From the NCBI GenBank assembly GCA_000467715.1, contig AJFK01000184.1, positions 80,739 through 144,738 of the forward strand: 64,000 nt of DNA, given 5' to 3'. A program made the position numbers and the translations under genes. Below, piece after piece: positions 11,485 through 23,587 of the stretch (position 1 is the first letter of the stretch; each line of letters opens with the position of its first letter). The stretch is from Hysterium pulicare CBS 123377. Lineage: Eukaryota; Ascomycota; Dothideomycetes; Hysteriales; Hysteriaceae. The notes under the pieces are model-generated. The model was not told the DNA's origin and ran no database searches. It was given only the letters and a program-made list of their open reading frames with translations.

Positions 11485-12083
11485 GATATGTGGGGGTTAG
11501 ACGTCGCTCATTTGGTGGTGTAGCATTGTTTTACGTTCTTCGGTCGCTCTTTGATTTGAATGATACCACTTAGCGCTGGCGTGCATTTTGGTTGGGCATT
11601 TTTGGCTTGGTGTATGGGGTCTGAATTTTTGATCTTTGGAGCCGTCGTTCTTCAAGCTTGATACCACTCTTTTGAACATGTAATGGAATATAATTGATTA
11701 AGTATATGTGAACTAGCAGCAGTACATCATGGTCACCATTCATGTTAGCTTACCTTGCAAGACTACTCTTACATGGCATTAGGACTGGCGATCAAGAGAA
11801 AGAACATCAGTACGTGACCGATGTCCTCTCGAAAACACACGAACGAAATGAAGTAGATCACCAATGGTTAAGCGGAACAACACCCAAGTGAAGCCTCCAT
11901 TGTATGTGTGATCAAGACACCCACTCATGAGAAGTGAGGTCAAAGCTCCATTGATAGGCCGCAAAATAATTGCTGTGTTTTGTAATTACACACCAGGACT
12001 CCATGAATGAGCCGAACCCACCGAAGCCGAATATGCTTGCTCTTCTTGTGCCGTAATCATCCCGCTAACATCCTCCTAACCGC
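11485..12083. other. Intergenic, convergent 3' regions
   Basis: This lies between the membrane-protein gene (plus) and RPL11 (minus). No supported coding frame or RNA was seen. Confidence 0.6.
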
Positions 12084-12826
12084 TTATCGTACGATACCCT
12101 CGAATCGGTTCTTGTACCACTTGATGGTCTCTGCTTGGTTGATGCGGTGGGACTGTGGGGTGTCAGTGAGATGCTTTGCGTGGATAGACGGAGGATTGGA
12201 TGGAAAGACGTACGGCACCAATCTTGGTCTTGCATCGCCTACGCTTGGCAACACGCTCGCCGGGTCGGGTCATGCAGCAGTAGAAGTCCATTCCGTAGAT
12301 ACTAGTTGTATTTAGTACAAAACTTGTCGAGATTGGCAGTGGAGAGGTACGGCTTACCCAATGCTGGGGTCATACTGTCAAATGTTAGCATATATTCACG
12401 TAAGATTCCAATATGCCAGATCCCATACCTTGATACCCAAATCGATGTGTTCGCTGATACCAAAGCCAAAGTTACCCGACTCACTGAAGTTCCTCTTTCG
12501 CAGTTCGTATTCCTTGACCTTGAGACCACGCTCCAAGATTTCCTCGGCTTTGGGTCCTCGAATGGTGACGTGAACAGCAATCTTTTCGTTTCTCCTGATA
12601 CCGAATGTACGGACGGTGTAGCGGGCCTTGCTGTAAACGGGTGTTTGACCACTGAGTTGTTCGAGCACCTTTGCTGCCCTAGTCAAACGATCACCAGACT
12701 CGCCGACACTGATGTTGAGAACCAGCTTCTGGATGCGCAGCTCGCGCATGGGGTTGGAGGATTTCTCGGCCTAGTTCATCGTCAGATCGATTGAGACAAT
12801 GTATAAGAATAAATGAGTATTACCAT
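12084..12826 (-). CDS. RPL11: 60S ribosomal protein L11 (uL5)
   Basis: uL5 binds 5S rRNA at the central protuberance of the large subunit. Exons on the minus strand are 12824-12826, 12429-12770, 12358-12374, 12214-12301 and 12084-12152, giving 172 residues, the family length. The first coding exon is only the ATG; the next begins [19 protein letters not shown]. Other hallmarks are [63 protein letters not shown] and a basic end ([11 protein letters not shown], then HRINQ). A 17-base exon lies between two introns. Many short introns near the 5' end are usual for fungal ribosomal protein genes. It is divergent from SMB1 with 298 bases between the ATGs. Confidence 0.95.
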
Positions 12827-13124
12827 TGTGGTGCTGTGGTGAGGTTAGTAGGGCTCGAGGGAAGTGGTGTCGCTTTGTGGGAGGTTCAAGTTGGCGATAT
12901 TTCGTTGGTGTGGCCGAAAAGAGTGCCAAGACTCTAACCGAAAAAATAGTCCGTACGCGAGCCTCAAAGCTTCGTCTGCCTGCACCGACACTCATGAACC
13001 GCTATACTGCAACCTCTTGCGCTCGGTAACATCCTACTACAGGTGCTCGAGCTCCAAGATCGCATTTGTGATCGAATATCCCTTTTTGAACCTTCAAGTC
13101 GTCTTCGGGCGCGAACAATTCACC

Positions 13125-14079
13125 ATGGCTGCAGCCAACAGGCAAGGTAAAATGGTGCGTACCAACCCCAACTCTTCACGTCCTCAGACCTGAGAGAGAC
13201 TCCTCTAGAGCGAACTGATTTCTGACTGGATATGTAGCAAAATCTTGTAAGCGTCCCAATACATTTCACCTGCAATGCACGGTCTGATCGAAATAATAGA
13301 TAAATTACAGAATGCGAGCCACTCTCAACGACGGCCGGCAAATGGCAGGACAAATGCTAGCATTCGACAAGGTACATCTCAACCGCATCTATTGTGCTCT
13401 ACTCAAGCTGACGTCTCAATTTCTAGCATATGAATCTCGTTCTTGCCGATACAGAAGAGTTCCGACGTACAAAAAAGAAGACCGGTAAAAGCGCCCCAGG
13501 TACCTCCGCCGGCACGATCACCGAAACCGAAGAGCGTCGTACTCTAGGACTGACAATCGTTCGGGGCGCACACATTGTCTCAGTTTCCGTGGATGGCCCT
13601 CCACCAGCAGATCCCTCTGCCAGATTAGGAGCAAGTGCACCAGGCGGAGGGCCTGGGGCTGCACAGGCAACATTGGCGGCTGGACCAGGAGTTAGCCGAC
13701 CTGCCGGAAGAGGCCTACCTGTTGGATTGACGGGCCCAGCGGCTGGAGTCGGAGGACCTGGACCCGGTTTTGGTGGATTTCCCCCTCCAGGAGCGTTTGG
13801 TGGACCACCTGGATTTCCTGGAAGAGGTGGACCTCCAGGAGGACCGCGTACGTTCATTTCTATCACTAATCTTCAAGAGGATTGAATGCTGACTGTGATG
13901 TAGCTGGGTTCCCTCCCGCAGGCTTTCCGGGTGCTCCAGGCGGTGGACCTCGTAAGTCATTGAATTCTCACGAGTTATTATGCTAAGCTGACATATTCGT
14001 AGCTGGCTTCAATCAGCCTCCTGGCTTCAACCAGCCTCCAGGTGCAGGAAGAGGCTTCCCGCCAGGCTTCGGTCGGTAG
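13125..14079 (+). CDS. SMB1: Core spliceosomal Sm protein B/B'
   Basis: SmB sits in the heptameric Sm ring of U1, U2, U4 and U5 snRNPs. Exons are 13125-13154, 13238-13246, 13300-13371, 13427-13847, 13904-13951 and 14003-14079, giving 218 residues. Exon 2 is a 9-base microexon (Gln-Asn-Leu). Exon 3 must begin at 13300, not at the later AG at 13310, because only this restores the Sm1 motif (QNLINYRMRATLNDGR, then FDKHMNLVL). The Sm2 motif is RTLGLTIVRGAHIVSVSV. The C-terminal tail is Gly/Pro/Met-poor but rich in PPG and GFxxPPG repeats, as in fungal SmB, and the last two introns fall inside it. A spliceosome core gene with five introns, one flanking a 9-base exon, is notable in itself. Confidence 0.95.
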
Positions 14080-14843
14080 AAGGGTTTCAGCAAGAGGACA
14101 ATGAAAAGATAGAAACAGGTACAGATCGATAAAGACTTTGAGATACTCCGGACTACCAATGCCTTAAAGGTACGAGCTCAAGCTCTAGGCAGGATCATTG
14201 GAAATGTGCAATTGGTACGATGGGCGCACATGGCGTGGCGAGGTGTTTGTGCTTGCAAAACAAGGCAGAGCGTTTACTGCTATTGATCGAGGCGAGAGTT
14301 TTATTGAAGTTTGTATGAGGTCCATGATACCAGTCTCAAAAAGTAGCCAATGCAAAACAAAATACGACAATTGTGTCTTGCCATATATTGTCAATTCCGC
14401 TCAAAGCCAAGATTACGAGACCAAGACTCGAAGTCAAGACAACAGCTTCAAAGTGCGATCGTTTTCCCAAATAAATAAGCACTCCATTCAATATGCCTCC
14501 GCTTAAACACATCAGCAAGGCTAACCTATATCAATGATACCCATCCCAACCAAATCCATTGCATCGAGTCGCTTAAAGATAACCCCCTGAAAATGCACAA
14601 AAGCCTCCCGACAACGCCATGCCCAATGCCGAGTGAATTCGCTTCATACCATTTTATCCTCCATGCCAGAAACAAGAACAGACAAAGACCGCTGATCATT
14701 CTTTCATGAATGCCTATGCCAGTACCTATGTTGATGACGTGCCCCCCGTGATGACCCGCTGACTAAAAAGAAAAGTTAAAATGTAAAGACCAAGAAATGT
14801 ACGCATGTACATCCCAAGTGCAAATGTGATGATGGAGGTTCTT
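14080..14843. other. Intergenic, convergent 3' regions
   Basis: This lies between SMB1 (plus) and the RING gene (minus). No supported frame was found, and I see nothing else here. Confidence 0.6.
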
Positions 14844-17800
14844 TCAGTATCGTCCATGGTCACCTGCCGCAACCATAGGACTCATGCCTCGTGTGTTGGT
14901 ATTAAGTGGTGATTCATATGCCGAATTGCTGGCCAGAGAGCCAGTCCGTGATCTCATATATGCGTTGGGATACGCATTCGCTGAGGTACCAAACGTGGGT
15001 TGAGGGGGTGGATTGTAGACGCCTGGGGGAGGTGCACCAATGTTACGAATGCTTCGTCGACGGTTGAGGCCTGGCGAAGGCTGGGGGCTCACCGCTGGGC
15101 CGGTTGACTGAATCACGGATGCAATAGATTCATTGGAGCCGGTCCTAGAGTGAGCTTGGGCGGAGGTTGCAGTTGATCTTATGGAGCCTGCTTCAGAGGA
15201 CGTCGGCGTCAATTCCCGATTTGGAATGCTTGAACGTCTTATGCCGCCGGTGAACGGGTTTGAAGTGCCAAGTTCGCGAGCCCTATTGTTAACAAGCTCG
15301 CGAGCGAGACGAAGGCGTTCATCATCTGTCATCCTGGACGGATTTGGACGAGCAGCAGGAGAAGCAGCAACGGCCGTGGCAGCTGTTGGAGACTGAGGGG
15401 GTCGTGCATGATCACTCTGGCGTAACGTACGGGTCGAAGCTTGGGGATTCAAACGTCTTCGGGATGGTTGGTGCCGCATTTGTGGCGAGTTGACAACATC
15501 TCTTATATTGGCTTGGGATGGCTGGCTTCGCAAGTGTACACGTGAACTGACTGCCCTTAACGTAGCAGTAGACGATTGTTCTCTTAACGTCTGTCTTGAA
15601 TTACGGCGGATAACTCCTTGAGCTTGAAGGAAGCTAGCATAAGGGTTGCCGGGCTGCGTCTGGAAGAGCCGTCCGCCGATATTGAGGCCAACACCCGCGT
15701 GCGACAACCCTTGGGAAAGAGGCGAGAAGCCTGCGGGATTGCGTCGTCCCGCTGCAGATGAAGGGCGAGAGCTTACTCTACTTGGGGGACGATCTATCAT
15801 ATCTGTAGCTGCAGCATTTTGAGCCTGCGATATTGCGTTGACCGAGGGTTGTGAAGCTGAGCGAACTGCAGTCGGTGGTGATATGGTGGTAGAACTGCTA
15901 CCGATTGACCCTACAGATGCCGCACGATCTATGCGAGAAACGCTTTCTCCTATTGGTGGCACTGTAATGCTGGAATTGATGCTGGTCCTGCTTGACGGCG
16001 ATGTTGGTCCGCGCGGTGCGACACCCTGATTGGACGAATGGTCCATCAAAGATGACCGTAATCGGGCCGGGGCAGTCCCTGGCGGAGAGAAAGGAGAGAA
16101 AGCTGGCGCTGGACTTGCCTGGGCAATAGGTCGATTCCTATTCGCAGTCCTTGGTCTAGCGATAGGTGTTGTTGAACGAAGTTGGTCCAAAAAGTCGAAG
16201 GTGGCGCCCCCTCGCTCGGTTTCCCTAAGGTCAGCCAAATGCGAGGCAAACATCCAACTGATTCTGGGATCATACTCTTGTGGCCGAGGGCGGCCCATCC
16301 CGCGGTGACTAGCAGGCTGCTGTGAAGTGTCTGAGTTGTCATCGGTGTCGATATCGATGGGATTATTCTGTGATAGACCAGGGTGTGTAAAACGATTGGT
16401 ATTTCCTGCGAGAGCATTGCGCATCTGAAGTTGAGATCGTCGAGATCGCAGCGCATTCATAGCCATGTTGATATCTCCATCCTGGTCCATATCAGAATCA
16501 TCATCATCAGCCTCTCCATCTTCATAATTAACCGTCGAGGTTGATAAAACCGAAGATCTTCGTCGCAGGCCGCGAGAGCCGTCTGGAAATCGAGAGATTC
16601 CTGATCGAGAGGGCGGTCGTATTGTGGCATTAGGCCGAGGTCGATCTGCAGTAGGTGTTAGAGAGCCCCCTGTTCGAAATCTATCATTGGAAATCGCGGT
16701 CGCGTCCCACCCAACGGTCGTTCTCCCCCCATCACTATCATCATCTTCATCCATTCCTTCGTCCGGGCCTTCATGATGCAAGGGGGACCAGCCTGCGGCA
16801 TGAAGCAAGGCTTGGGTGTCCTCATCAAGCTCAGCTTCAGCGGATGCCTCGGTAGAAGTTGACGACGCGGGGCGTCGTGAGCCATTGGCACGATTTAGAA
16901 TCCGCGTTTGCAAACGCCGCTGGCGCCCATTAGGTATCGGGAGTTCGTCTTCGTCCTCCTCCGTTACGTGAGATGGCGTTGAAGAGCCTTCAGATGGGAC
17001 AATGCGACGAGCTCTCCTTTGAAATCTGGAAGCGGTTGGGTGAGGTCGAGGAGTTTGTCCTGGCGTGGATGAAGCAGAGGTAGAATCTGCCGATTCAGTA
17101 TCCCCGTCGTCCTCGATAAAATCATTCATTGACGAGTCTTCGTCAAGACCTTCTTCGTCTTCCTCTGCAACAGTATCCATTTCATCCGTATACATGTCTG
17201 AGACAATACTGTGGCTGTACGAACGTCTACTTCCGGCTTCGCTGTGAGTCAGACGTCGACGACGAGCGGCAAATTGCGGAGGTATGCCTTGCTCTAGGAA
17301 TCTACGCATCATGAAGTTCTCATGCTCATCTTCCAAAAACTCCATGGCGTCCTCATAATCCAAGCCAAGCTCCCCATCTTCCATATCCATTTCAGCATCG
17401 ATATCTTCTCCAGACATGTCGTGTTCTGATGCTTCATCCATGTCACTAAAGCCGCCGAAGCCATCGCCGGGGAAGCCATAAGTCCCATTATCGTCGAAGA
17501 ATAATCCACATTGGCCACACTCCCCATCTTCCAGCTCCCAAGAGCACAGTGGACATCTATCGACGCCGTCTTCCTCGTCTCGTATTGGACGAAGATTGTT
17601 GTTGTTACGGTTATGGCGTGGTCTGAAACAGCCTTTGAATAGGCCACCGATCCTCGGATCTGCATTGTTCCTATCCTGTTGGACGATTTCCGCTTCTTCT
17701 TTCTGCCACTTTGTGTGTTGTTCTATGGTCTCGCCTATAGGTAAGAGTTCGGCTCGATTGATGAATATGAGGGTCATTTCTCGGATCTAAAACCCCAAGG

Positions 17801-18434
17801 TTAATAGGACAGATCACAACAATACAGGAATTACTTACTACGTAGGCTGGAGCCGGTGCTTCCTTGACCATAGCTCGACAATCCGGGCATGTTTTCCGTG
17901 CCTTGTTATTAACAAACCAAGTGCATAGGCACTGGAAAGCGGTTAGTTTCTTGGAAGAGTATCAAATTGGGGAGACGTACACTGTAGCAATATGTATGCC
18001 CACAAGATATTATGTACGGCTCATAAAGCAGCCGATCGCAAATTTTGCAAGTGACCAATGTGCGTAAGCTGTCAAAATCCGTCTTCAAAGCATTCAGCTG
18101 CTGCATTATGGTTAGTTATTGCTCTCATCATCCTTCTCACGGATCCAAGCCAACATACCTCTTCTGACTTGTTTGGCTTCACAGGATCATCCAGCTTCTT
18201 CGGTATTTTCTGTTTCAGGCTATCTCTACTCGTGGGGCGCGCTGGCTTATCGCCATCAGTAGCCTTCATAGACGATCGACTTGTGGTTGGTGTAGTTCCT
18301 CTGCTATTCCTCGTGCTAGATGGCATCGCAGGTAGTTGTTGAGAGCTATTAGTCGCCTGTGAGGCTGTAACGGGGGGTGTCGAATTCTTCTGGCGTGCAG
18401 GTGCAGCGGGGGTGGGGGAAGGTCGTGTGTTCAT
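14844..18434 (-). CDS. Large RING-type E3 ubiquitin ligase (Psh1-like N-terminus)
   Basis: Exons on the minus strand are 18159-18434, 17981-18100, 17839-17931 and 14844-17786, giving 1,143 residues. A Ser/Thr/Pro-rich leader is followed by a helix and a C3HC4 RING assembled across two introns: C110, C113, C125, H127, C130, C133, C147 and C150 (CKIC, CGHTYC, CLCTWF, CPDC). Next is a conserved helical segment (FINRAELLPIGETIEQH) and a second four-cysteine cluster at about 241-256 (CPLCSWELEDGECGQC). The rest, some 880 residues, is very acidic and then Ser/Arg-rich and disordered. The RING plus second Cys cluster resembles budding-yeast Psh1, a ligase for misplaced centromeric histone Cse4, but this protein is almost three times longer, so orthology and substrate are inference. 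Confidence 0.82.
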
Positions 18435-19546
18435 GATGAAGGAAATAATGTGGCAATCAGGTCAACGGCAATGAATGTACAGAGAAGAACTGCTCTTCCT
18501 CATGCTCTCCAGCCTGAGGAGAGAACGTTGTAACACGGTCAATCGTGATGTATGTTGGATAGTAGTGGAAGCACCGTCAAACACCTGCAGGCAAGGTTGT
18601 CAAACCTGATGACTAAAGCGGTAAGCGCCAGTTTTTAGGTGCAAATTGTGCACCCTCACTCTCACCAATCCTCCACACACTCTCTTCCCCAGAATCAGTC
18701 TGTTGCCGGAGGAGCGCGTCAATCATGATCGTGTTAACTGGAATTTCACCAATCGATATCCACATCACATCTTGCAGCGCGCTTAGATGATAAGCGCTGG
18801 CTGCCCATCGTCCTGCGATGCTCTTACTAGGTCTGTGATGACGGCACGTCCTTAAAACCCGCCTCCCAAAACATCTCGAGATCTTCTATCTGGTTATTTC
18901 GGTCGGGGAATCGAGCTAAAAACAGTAGCAACGAGAGTCCCCCAAACCTCTCTCAAAATTATATGTCATGGAGGATACTGCCGGAAACGGCCTCCTGGCA
19001 ATGACATCGCCACAGACAGTTGATGAACAAAGTTTGAATATCATAGACTGGAACTAAATCTATGCTGTGCGTATCTGTTTTGTGTGATAGCGTTAATGAA
19101 GCTGATCGTTTTAACCAGACGGCCATGTCATAGCAAATAATGTCGGTGGGAGAATGGCCGTTTGGTCAACTCGGCTGGTGCATCTAAGTAGCAAATGTTT
19201 CTTTTCCTCAGCCCATAGCTTGCTTCAAGGCTCTTTAATAAGACATCCGTCTTTTCTCTCAATATTGTTCACAATCATTCATTGCAATTTTGGTCTTTAC
19301 GTGATCACTTGGAATTTCATTCTATGGAGACCAGCCCAAGGCAACCTATATCAGTAACTGTACTTCGGATTTCCCACCTAATTAAATACAGTTGGAAGAA
19401 ATGCCCCATGCAGTATTAGCACTGCGGCTTCGAAATAAACCGAAAAGAAATGCTCACAGCCCACGCAACTGGAGGCAATTTGGAGAAATTGCGTGCCTGT
19501 TGAACAAGAAGCAACAACACCAATCGAGAATCGTCTGTCAAAGTTG
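18435..19546. other. Intergenic, RING gene promoter and downstream gene 3' side
   Basis: Only short frames occur. A 28-codon plus-strand frame starting at 18968 (MEDTAGNGL) has no supporting context. No RNA gene was recognised. Confidence 0.5.
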
Positions 19547-20868
19547 CTACTCGACACGAGCACGCTTGGCCTCACGCTTGTTCTCCTCCGGGACACCAAC
19601 GACCACATCTGGGATCTTGACTTCATCGATGTGTCCAACCATAACCTGGTCTTCTTCGACGACTTCGTTGTTGGTGTGATCCAAGAACGCAACTTGTTCC
19701 TTCAGGAATTCCTTGAATGCAACCGTGTCGATTTTCTTCCCCGCTTTGCGACGATTGCGCATAAGCTTGAGCCTAGCCCGAATACGTTCTTCCAAGATCT
19801 CAAGGCGGTACTCGCCAAATTGGTAATACAGCTCCGACAAATCAGAGATCGGACGGACTGTGGTGAGGACACTGTCGTCCTTGACATAAGGTGAGCGGGG
19901 TCGGAAAGAGGTCACGGACGTGATTCGCTCTTTCGCACCAAGGGCACGAAGAGCTTGATGGGTGATATAACGGCCTTGAAGTATTGCTGCGCATCCCTAA
20001 AAAGTTTGTTAGCTAAGTTTCATAAATACAACAGGGGATTGGAATAGACACTTACCATCTGAGGTCCGCGGACCTTCAGAACTTCACCGCTCTCAGTGCG
20101 GAGTGCCGTCTCTCCGCCAACCATGTTAGTGCAGTCACTCAACATGAGAACACAAACAAAAGGATAGCTGTCCGTGTGCCATCCAACGACGGGCTTGTCA
20201 TCTTCCCAAGGGCATCCTGCGATTCCCTCGTCGTCAGCAAAGAAACGCTTCTGATTGTTGATTGTAGCGATCTCTTCCTTCGTCTGCTCATCGGACTTGA
20301 CTGAAAAGTTGATGTGTCCAACCTCATAATCCATTTCCGGGATGAGGTCAACGCCAGCGATCTTCGAAATGATCGCGAGGGTGTCGGGATGGTGCCAAGC
20401 ATCATGAGTAAAGGGGGCATATCTGGAAGACGTTAGCATTGATTAACAAGATTATGTCATTTTTAGGAGGAGATGGAGGAAAACTTACTTAGGTGCGTAT
20501 CCTCGAAGCTGGCACGCAGCGATGTTACTCTGGAAAGTGCAGTTCTCGGTGACCCCTGGACTCATGATCTCCGATCGCATAATCTGGACAGCCTCTGGAG
20601 AAAAGAGTTGGAATGGTTGAGACACCGCCACTGGAGAGACTCCCGTATCCTCGGCCATGCCTATGTCCTTCATGAAGATGACGTCAGGGTCCAGAGTGTA
20701 GGCAAGGTGCTTCCTTGAGTCAAACTGGGACTGTCCCTGAAACTGCTGTTGTGGGACAGCATTTTCGATGATAGGCTTGAAGGCAGGACGAGGAAGTTCG
20801 GAGGCACGTTGAGTAGCGACAGCGGCCATCGAGTCTTTGGGTTTCTCCGAAGCTGGAGGTTGAGCCAT
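19547..20868 (-). CDS. 2OG-Fe(II) oxygenase-like protein, fungal family of unknown substrate
   Basis: Exons on the minus strand are 20489-20868, 20056-20422 and 19547-19996, giving 398 residues starting MAQPPASEKPKDSMAAV. The double-stranded beta-helix signature is visible: an HxD pair at about residues 209 and 211 (GWHTDSYPFVCVLML), a strand with NMVGGETALRTESGEVL, and a distal His near 262 followed by Arg (GRYITHQALRALGAKERIT). These are the iron and 2-oxoglutarate ligands of the superfamily. A C-terminal extension of about 110 residues is rich in Lys, Arg and Glu with predicted helix (EYRLEILEERIRARLKLMRN) and ends in a basic stretch (NKREAKRARVE). There is no signal peptide. The neighbours are housekeeping genes, so there is no secondary-metabolite context. 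The substrate is unknown, and I cannot assign it to a named dioxygenase. Confidence 0.78.
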
Positions 20869-23086
20869 TAGAGCTGTTGTGTTTGACGTTTTGAGTTGAA
20901 AAGATGGGGATAAAAGTTGGAAGTAGAGGATTAAGGGAGTCAATTGGAAGCAAAGTGAAATCCGACAACGAGCGGAGGGGCAGAACCGACACCTTTTTAT
21001 GTCGGGAGCAACGTCTGTTACTCGACAATGTGGTTGCCGAAGATCGGAGGTTGGCGTTGTGAAGAGGAAGTCACAGATGAAAATGTTGTTTATGTATGAA
21101 GAAGGTGTTGCGGTGAAAGACCTAATGGAATTTGCAGGTAGGAGAAGTCCTGCTGATAAGAGCTCTAAGGGGTAGGAGCGGCAACCGAAGTCATTCACGC
21201 GCACATACCTTTTGAAGGAAGCAGGTGGGTCTGGAGGGGCCGTATAATCTGGGGTACTACGAATGTCTGGTTAGGTGAGGTAAGTGTTGGTTCCGGTACT
21301 TGGGATTGAATGACGTGCGATAAATAGGACTGGTATCAAGACTTCTGTCAAAGGATGATGATGAGGACTACTGTTAGCAACATGCCTTCGCTTTCCCTTT
21401 ATATCCTGCTCGGTTGCTCTAGTTTCCTAGGATCGCATGCCACAGCTGATAGAACTGCACGATACCTAGTACCGGATTGAGTCGGCTGTGAACCGTCGCG
21501 ACGGTGCGTGCGGGCGACGACATCCTCGCAATTTCTCCTCCACACCAAAATCGCACTTTGTTATTGGGCGCACTGGACCATCAGGCTGCTTTCTTGGATA
21601 GACGACATCCTCATGGCATTGAATATTCGAGTCTGTTGTGCTCCACCGTTGTCGGCACATGAACCCTTATCTTATCGTGCCAGTACCAAAATCCTCGTCG
21701 GCCCGGGATCGACTGGACTACAAGTAAAAGCAGCGGTCTTTAAGCTGGCAACCCCAGAGTTATTTGCTCGATACTCCAATTTTCTTCGGGGGCAGCATTT
21801 TCGACTTCGTTTCTGAACGGAAACTGTTTCTGTTCGCGGAAGTCGATGATTTGCAGCCTGCATGACCTGTCAATTGTCTGGATTCACCTTGTGAAAGCAA
21901 CTCCAACAATGCAATCACGATGCACTAGAGCTGTTGAATCTTCCCTTGCAAGCTAATTTCGACTTTGATAGACCATGGCTTCGTGATCAATCTCGCGACG
22001 ATGTCGGGGTGAATTCATCATGCGCTCGCAAGCTGAACTGGTCAAGCAGCATTGGCTCTGGGAGGCCACGATAAAGACACGTACATCAAAAGTGGAGGTA
22101 AGGACGAAAGGTGTGGAGGACTAGAGTTGCCATGACATGAAGTTATCTAAGTGGAGTTGAGGATGTTGTAACATGCCCGGGGATCTATGGAATTCTTGCC
22201 TGAACTTGGTTCGCGCAGAAGCCCCTGGGCCGGATCTTGTGCATTGGCTAAAACCGACCGTAATCATTATCAGCCACAATCCGTAGAGATGATAGACGCC
22301 AATCCCAACGATCTTTCCTGCTGTCCTCTTGAAGCGGCCACGAATGTCAATCCTGCTGCATCTCTTCTGGAGCAGAGACTATGAGCCTTTGCATGGGGTG
22401 CCGGCATGCACAACAATAGCCGCGCCACCTGCTGGAACATCGCGATTGAGATGCATGATACATCTACTAGCTTATAGGACCCAGTTCCGGTTCCACGTCC
22501 AGATTTAATTCGCACATGTGAGGGGATGACTGACCACGAACGCAGTCATAGATCCAGAATTGCCGTATTGGCAAACTTAAGGCATGAATGCAGTAAGTCG
22601 GCCCAAGTTCTAGAAGACTATTTTGACTACCCCAGCTCCTGTCGCAGGAGCACAACTAGAAGCAGCACTGGGGAACGGAGAATTGAGCCGCCAAAAACCG
22701 GACGAATCCGAGGAGTTGACTAATTTCCCCGTCAATTGAAGTCGCACTGACGAGGATAAGCTCATTATGGATCACTGTTGGACCCGATGCTGCCATATGG
22801 TACAATAGCTAAGCGCCGTCATGCTATCCCATATGATCGATGTTTGACAGCTGCTGAGCGAGAGGTATCTCGAGATCGCTCCACACGAGGATTTCCTATA
22901 CAAGCACAGACCAGAATTCAAGGATCTTCGGTCAGGGCCTGGGGAGCGTAGCGTGGTTGTTGTCGGCTACGGCTACTTATCGATAAAGCAACCCGAACGG
23001 TTTTTCCGGCCACTTCTTGATGCATACCCTGATGCACAGCTGGGCTCCTGCATGATCCAACAGCCCCAATTGCACCTCGCATCGTC
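20869..23086. other. 2.2-kb gene-poor stretch upstream of two divergent genes
   Basis: The first part should be the leader and promoter of the oxygenase gene. Several frames of 60-100 codons occur (for example 21508-21816 plus and 22467-22655 minus), but none shows a family motif or conserved splice signals. No repeat or RNA was recognised. Confidence 0.45.
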
Positions 23087-23587
23087 ATGTCCGAAAAAGA
23101 GCAAGATTCACCTTGGTCTAAAACAACGGCTGAAAAATTCGAGAAGTGAGGATTTTCACAATGCCGGGCCTTGAAACACCTTTGTTCGAACTAACAGGCC
23201 ATCAGGAAAGCAGCAAGCCAGTTCCTCGATCCTTGCCAAGAAGCCGCCTCTCGAAGTTACAGATGCTTGCATCGTAATGGAGGCGATAAGGAGATGTGCA
23301 CAGATTTCTTCCAGTAAGAGTACATCCAAACACCGCCTTCACATTCGTGGCTCCAAGCAGAGAGTTATGCAGCAAGAGCTAGCTTCCTAGGATCTTTTCA
23401 ACTGCTTATGCTGATTCAATAATTCCAGGGCTTATCGAGACTGCAAAGAGCAATGGGTACGTGACCTCCGGAACCGGCGATCCTTATCTCCCGATGTCCA
23501 CGCGAATAAGACGAATGTTGACCCTGCTTGTTGTCGCAGATAAATGCTCGGAAAGAAGAAAAGCGGAAGTCAGGGAAATGGTGGTGA
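23087..23587 (+). CDS. COX23: Cox23, twin CX9C mitochondrial copper-related protein
   Basis: Cox23 is a small intermembrane-space protein imported by the Mia40 relay and needed for cytochrome oxidase assembly. The four exons are 23087-23145, 23206-23313, 23429-23456 and 23540-23587, joining to 80 residues. The protein opens MSEKEQDSPWSKTTAEKF, has the twin CX9C pattern (CQEAASRSYRC, then CTDFFQAYRDC), the family's CLHRNGGDKEMC and KEQW stretches, and ends KRKSGKWW. The first acceptor is at 23205, using CAG after CCAT, not the earlier CTAACAG, because only this keeps the frame. Every exon is under 110 bases, so the gene is invisible to simple long-frame searches. Third-intron acceptor TTGTCGCAG and donor GTACGT are standard. 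Confidence 0.9.

Noticed and set aside
13423-13866. Pro/Gly-rich minus-strand frame opposite SMB1
   Set aside because: Antisense of the PPG-repeat tail of SmB; no independent support.
21508-21816. Frame resembling part of a BTB/POZ domain (ILVGPGSTGLQVKAAVF)
   Set aside because: The likeness is confined to one short stretch and does not continue in any frame or across splice sites.
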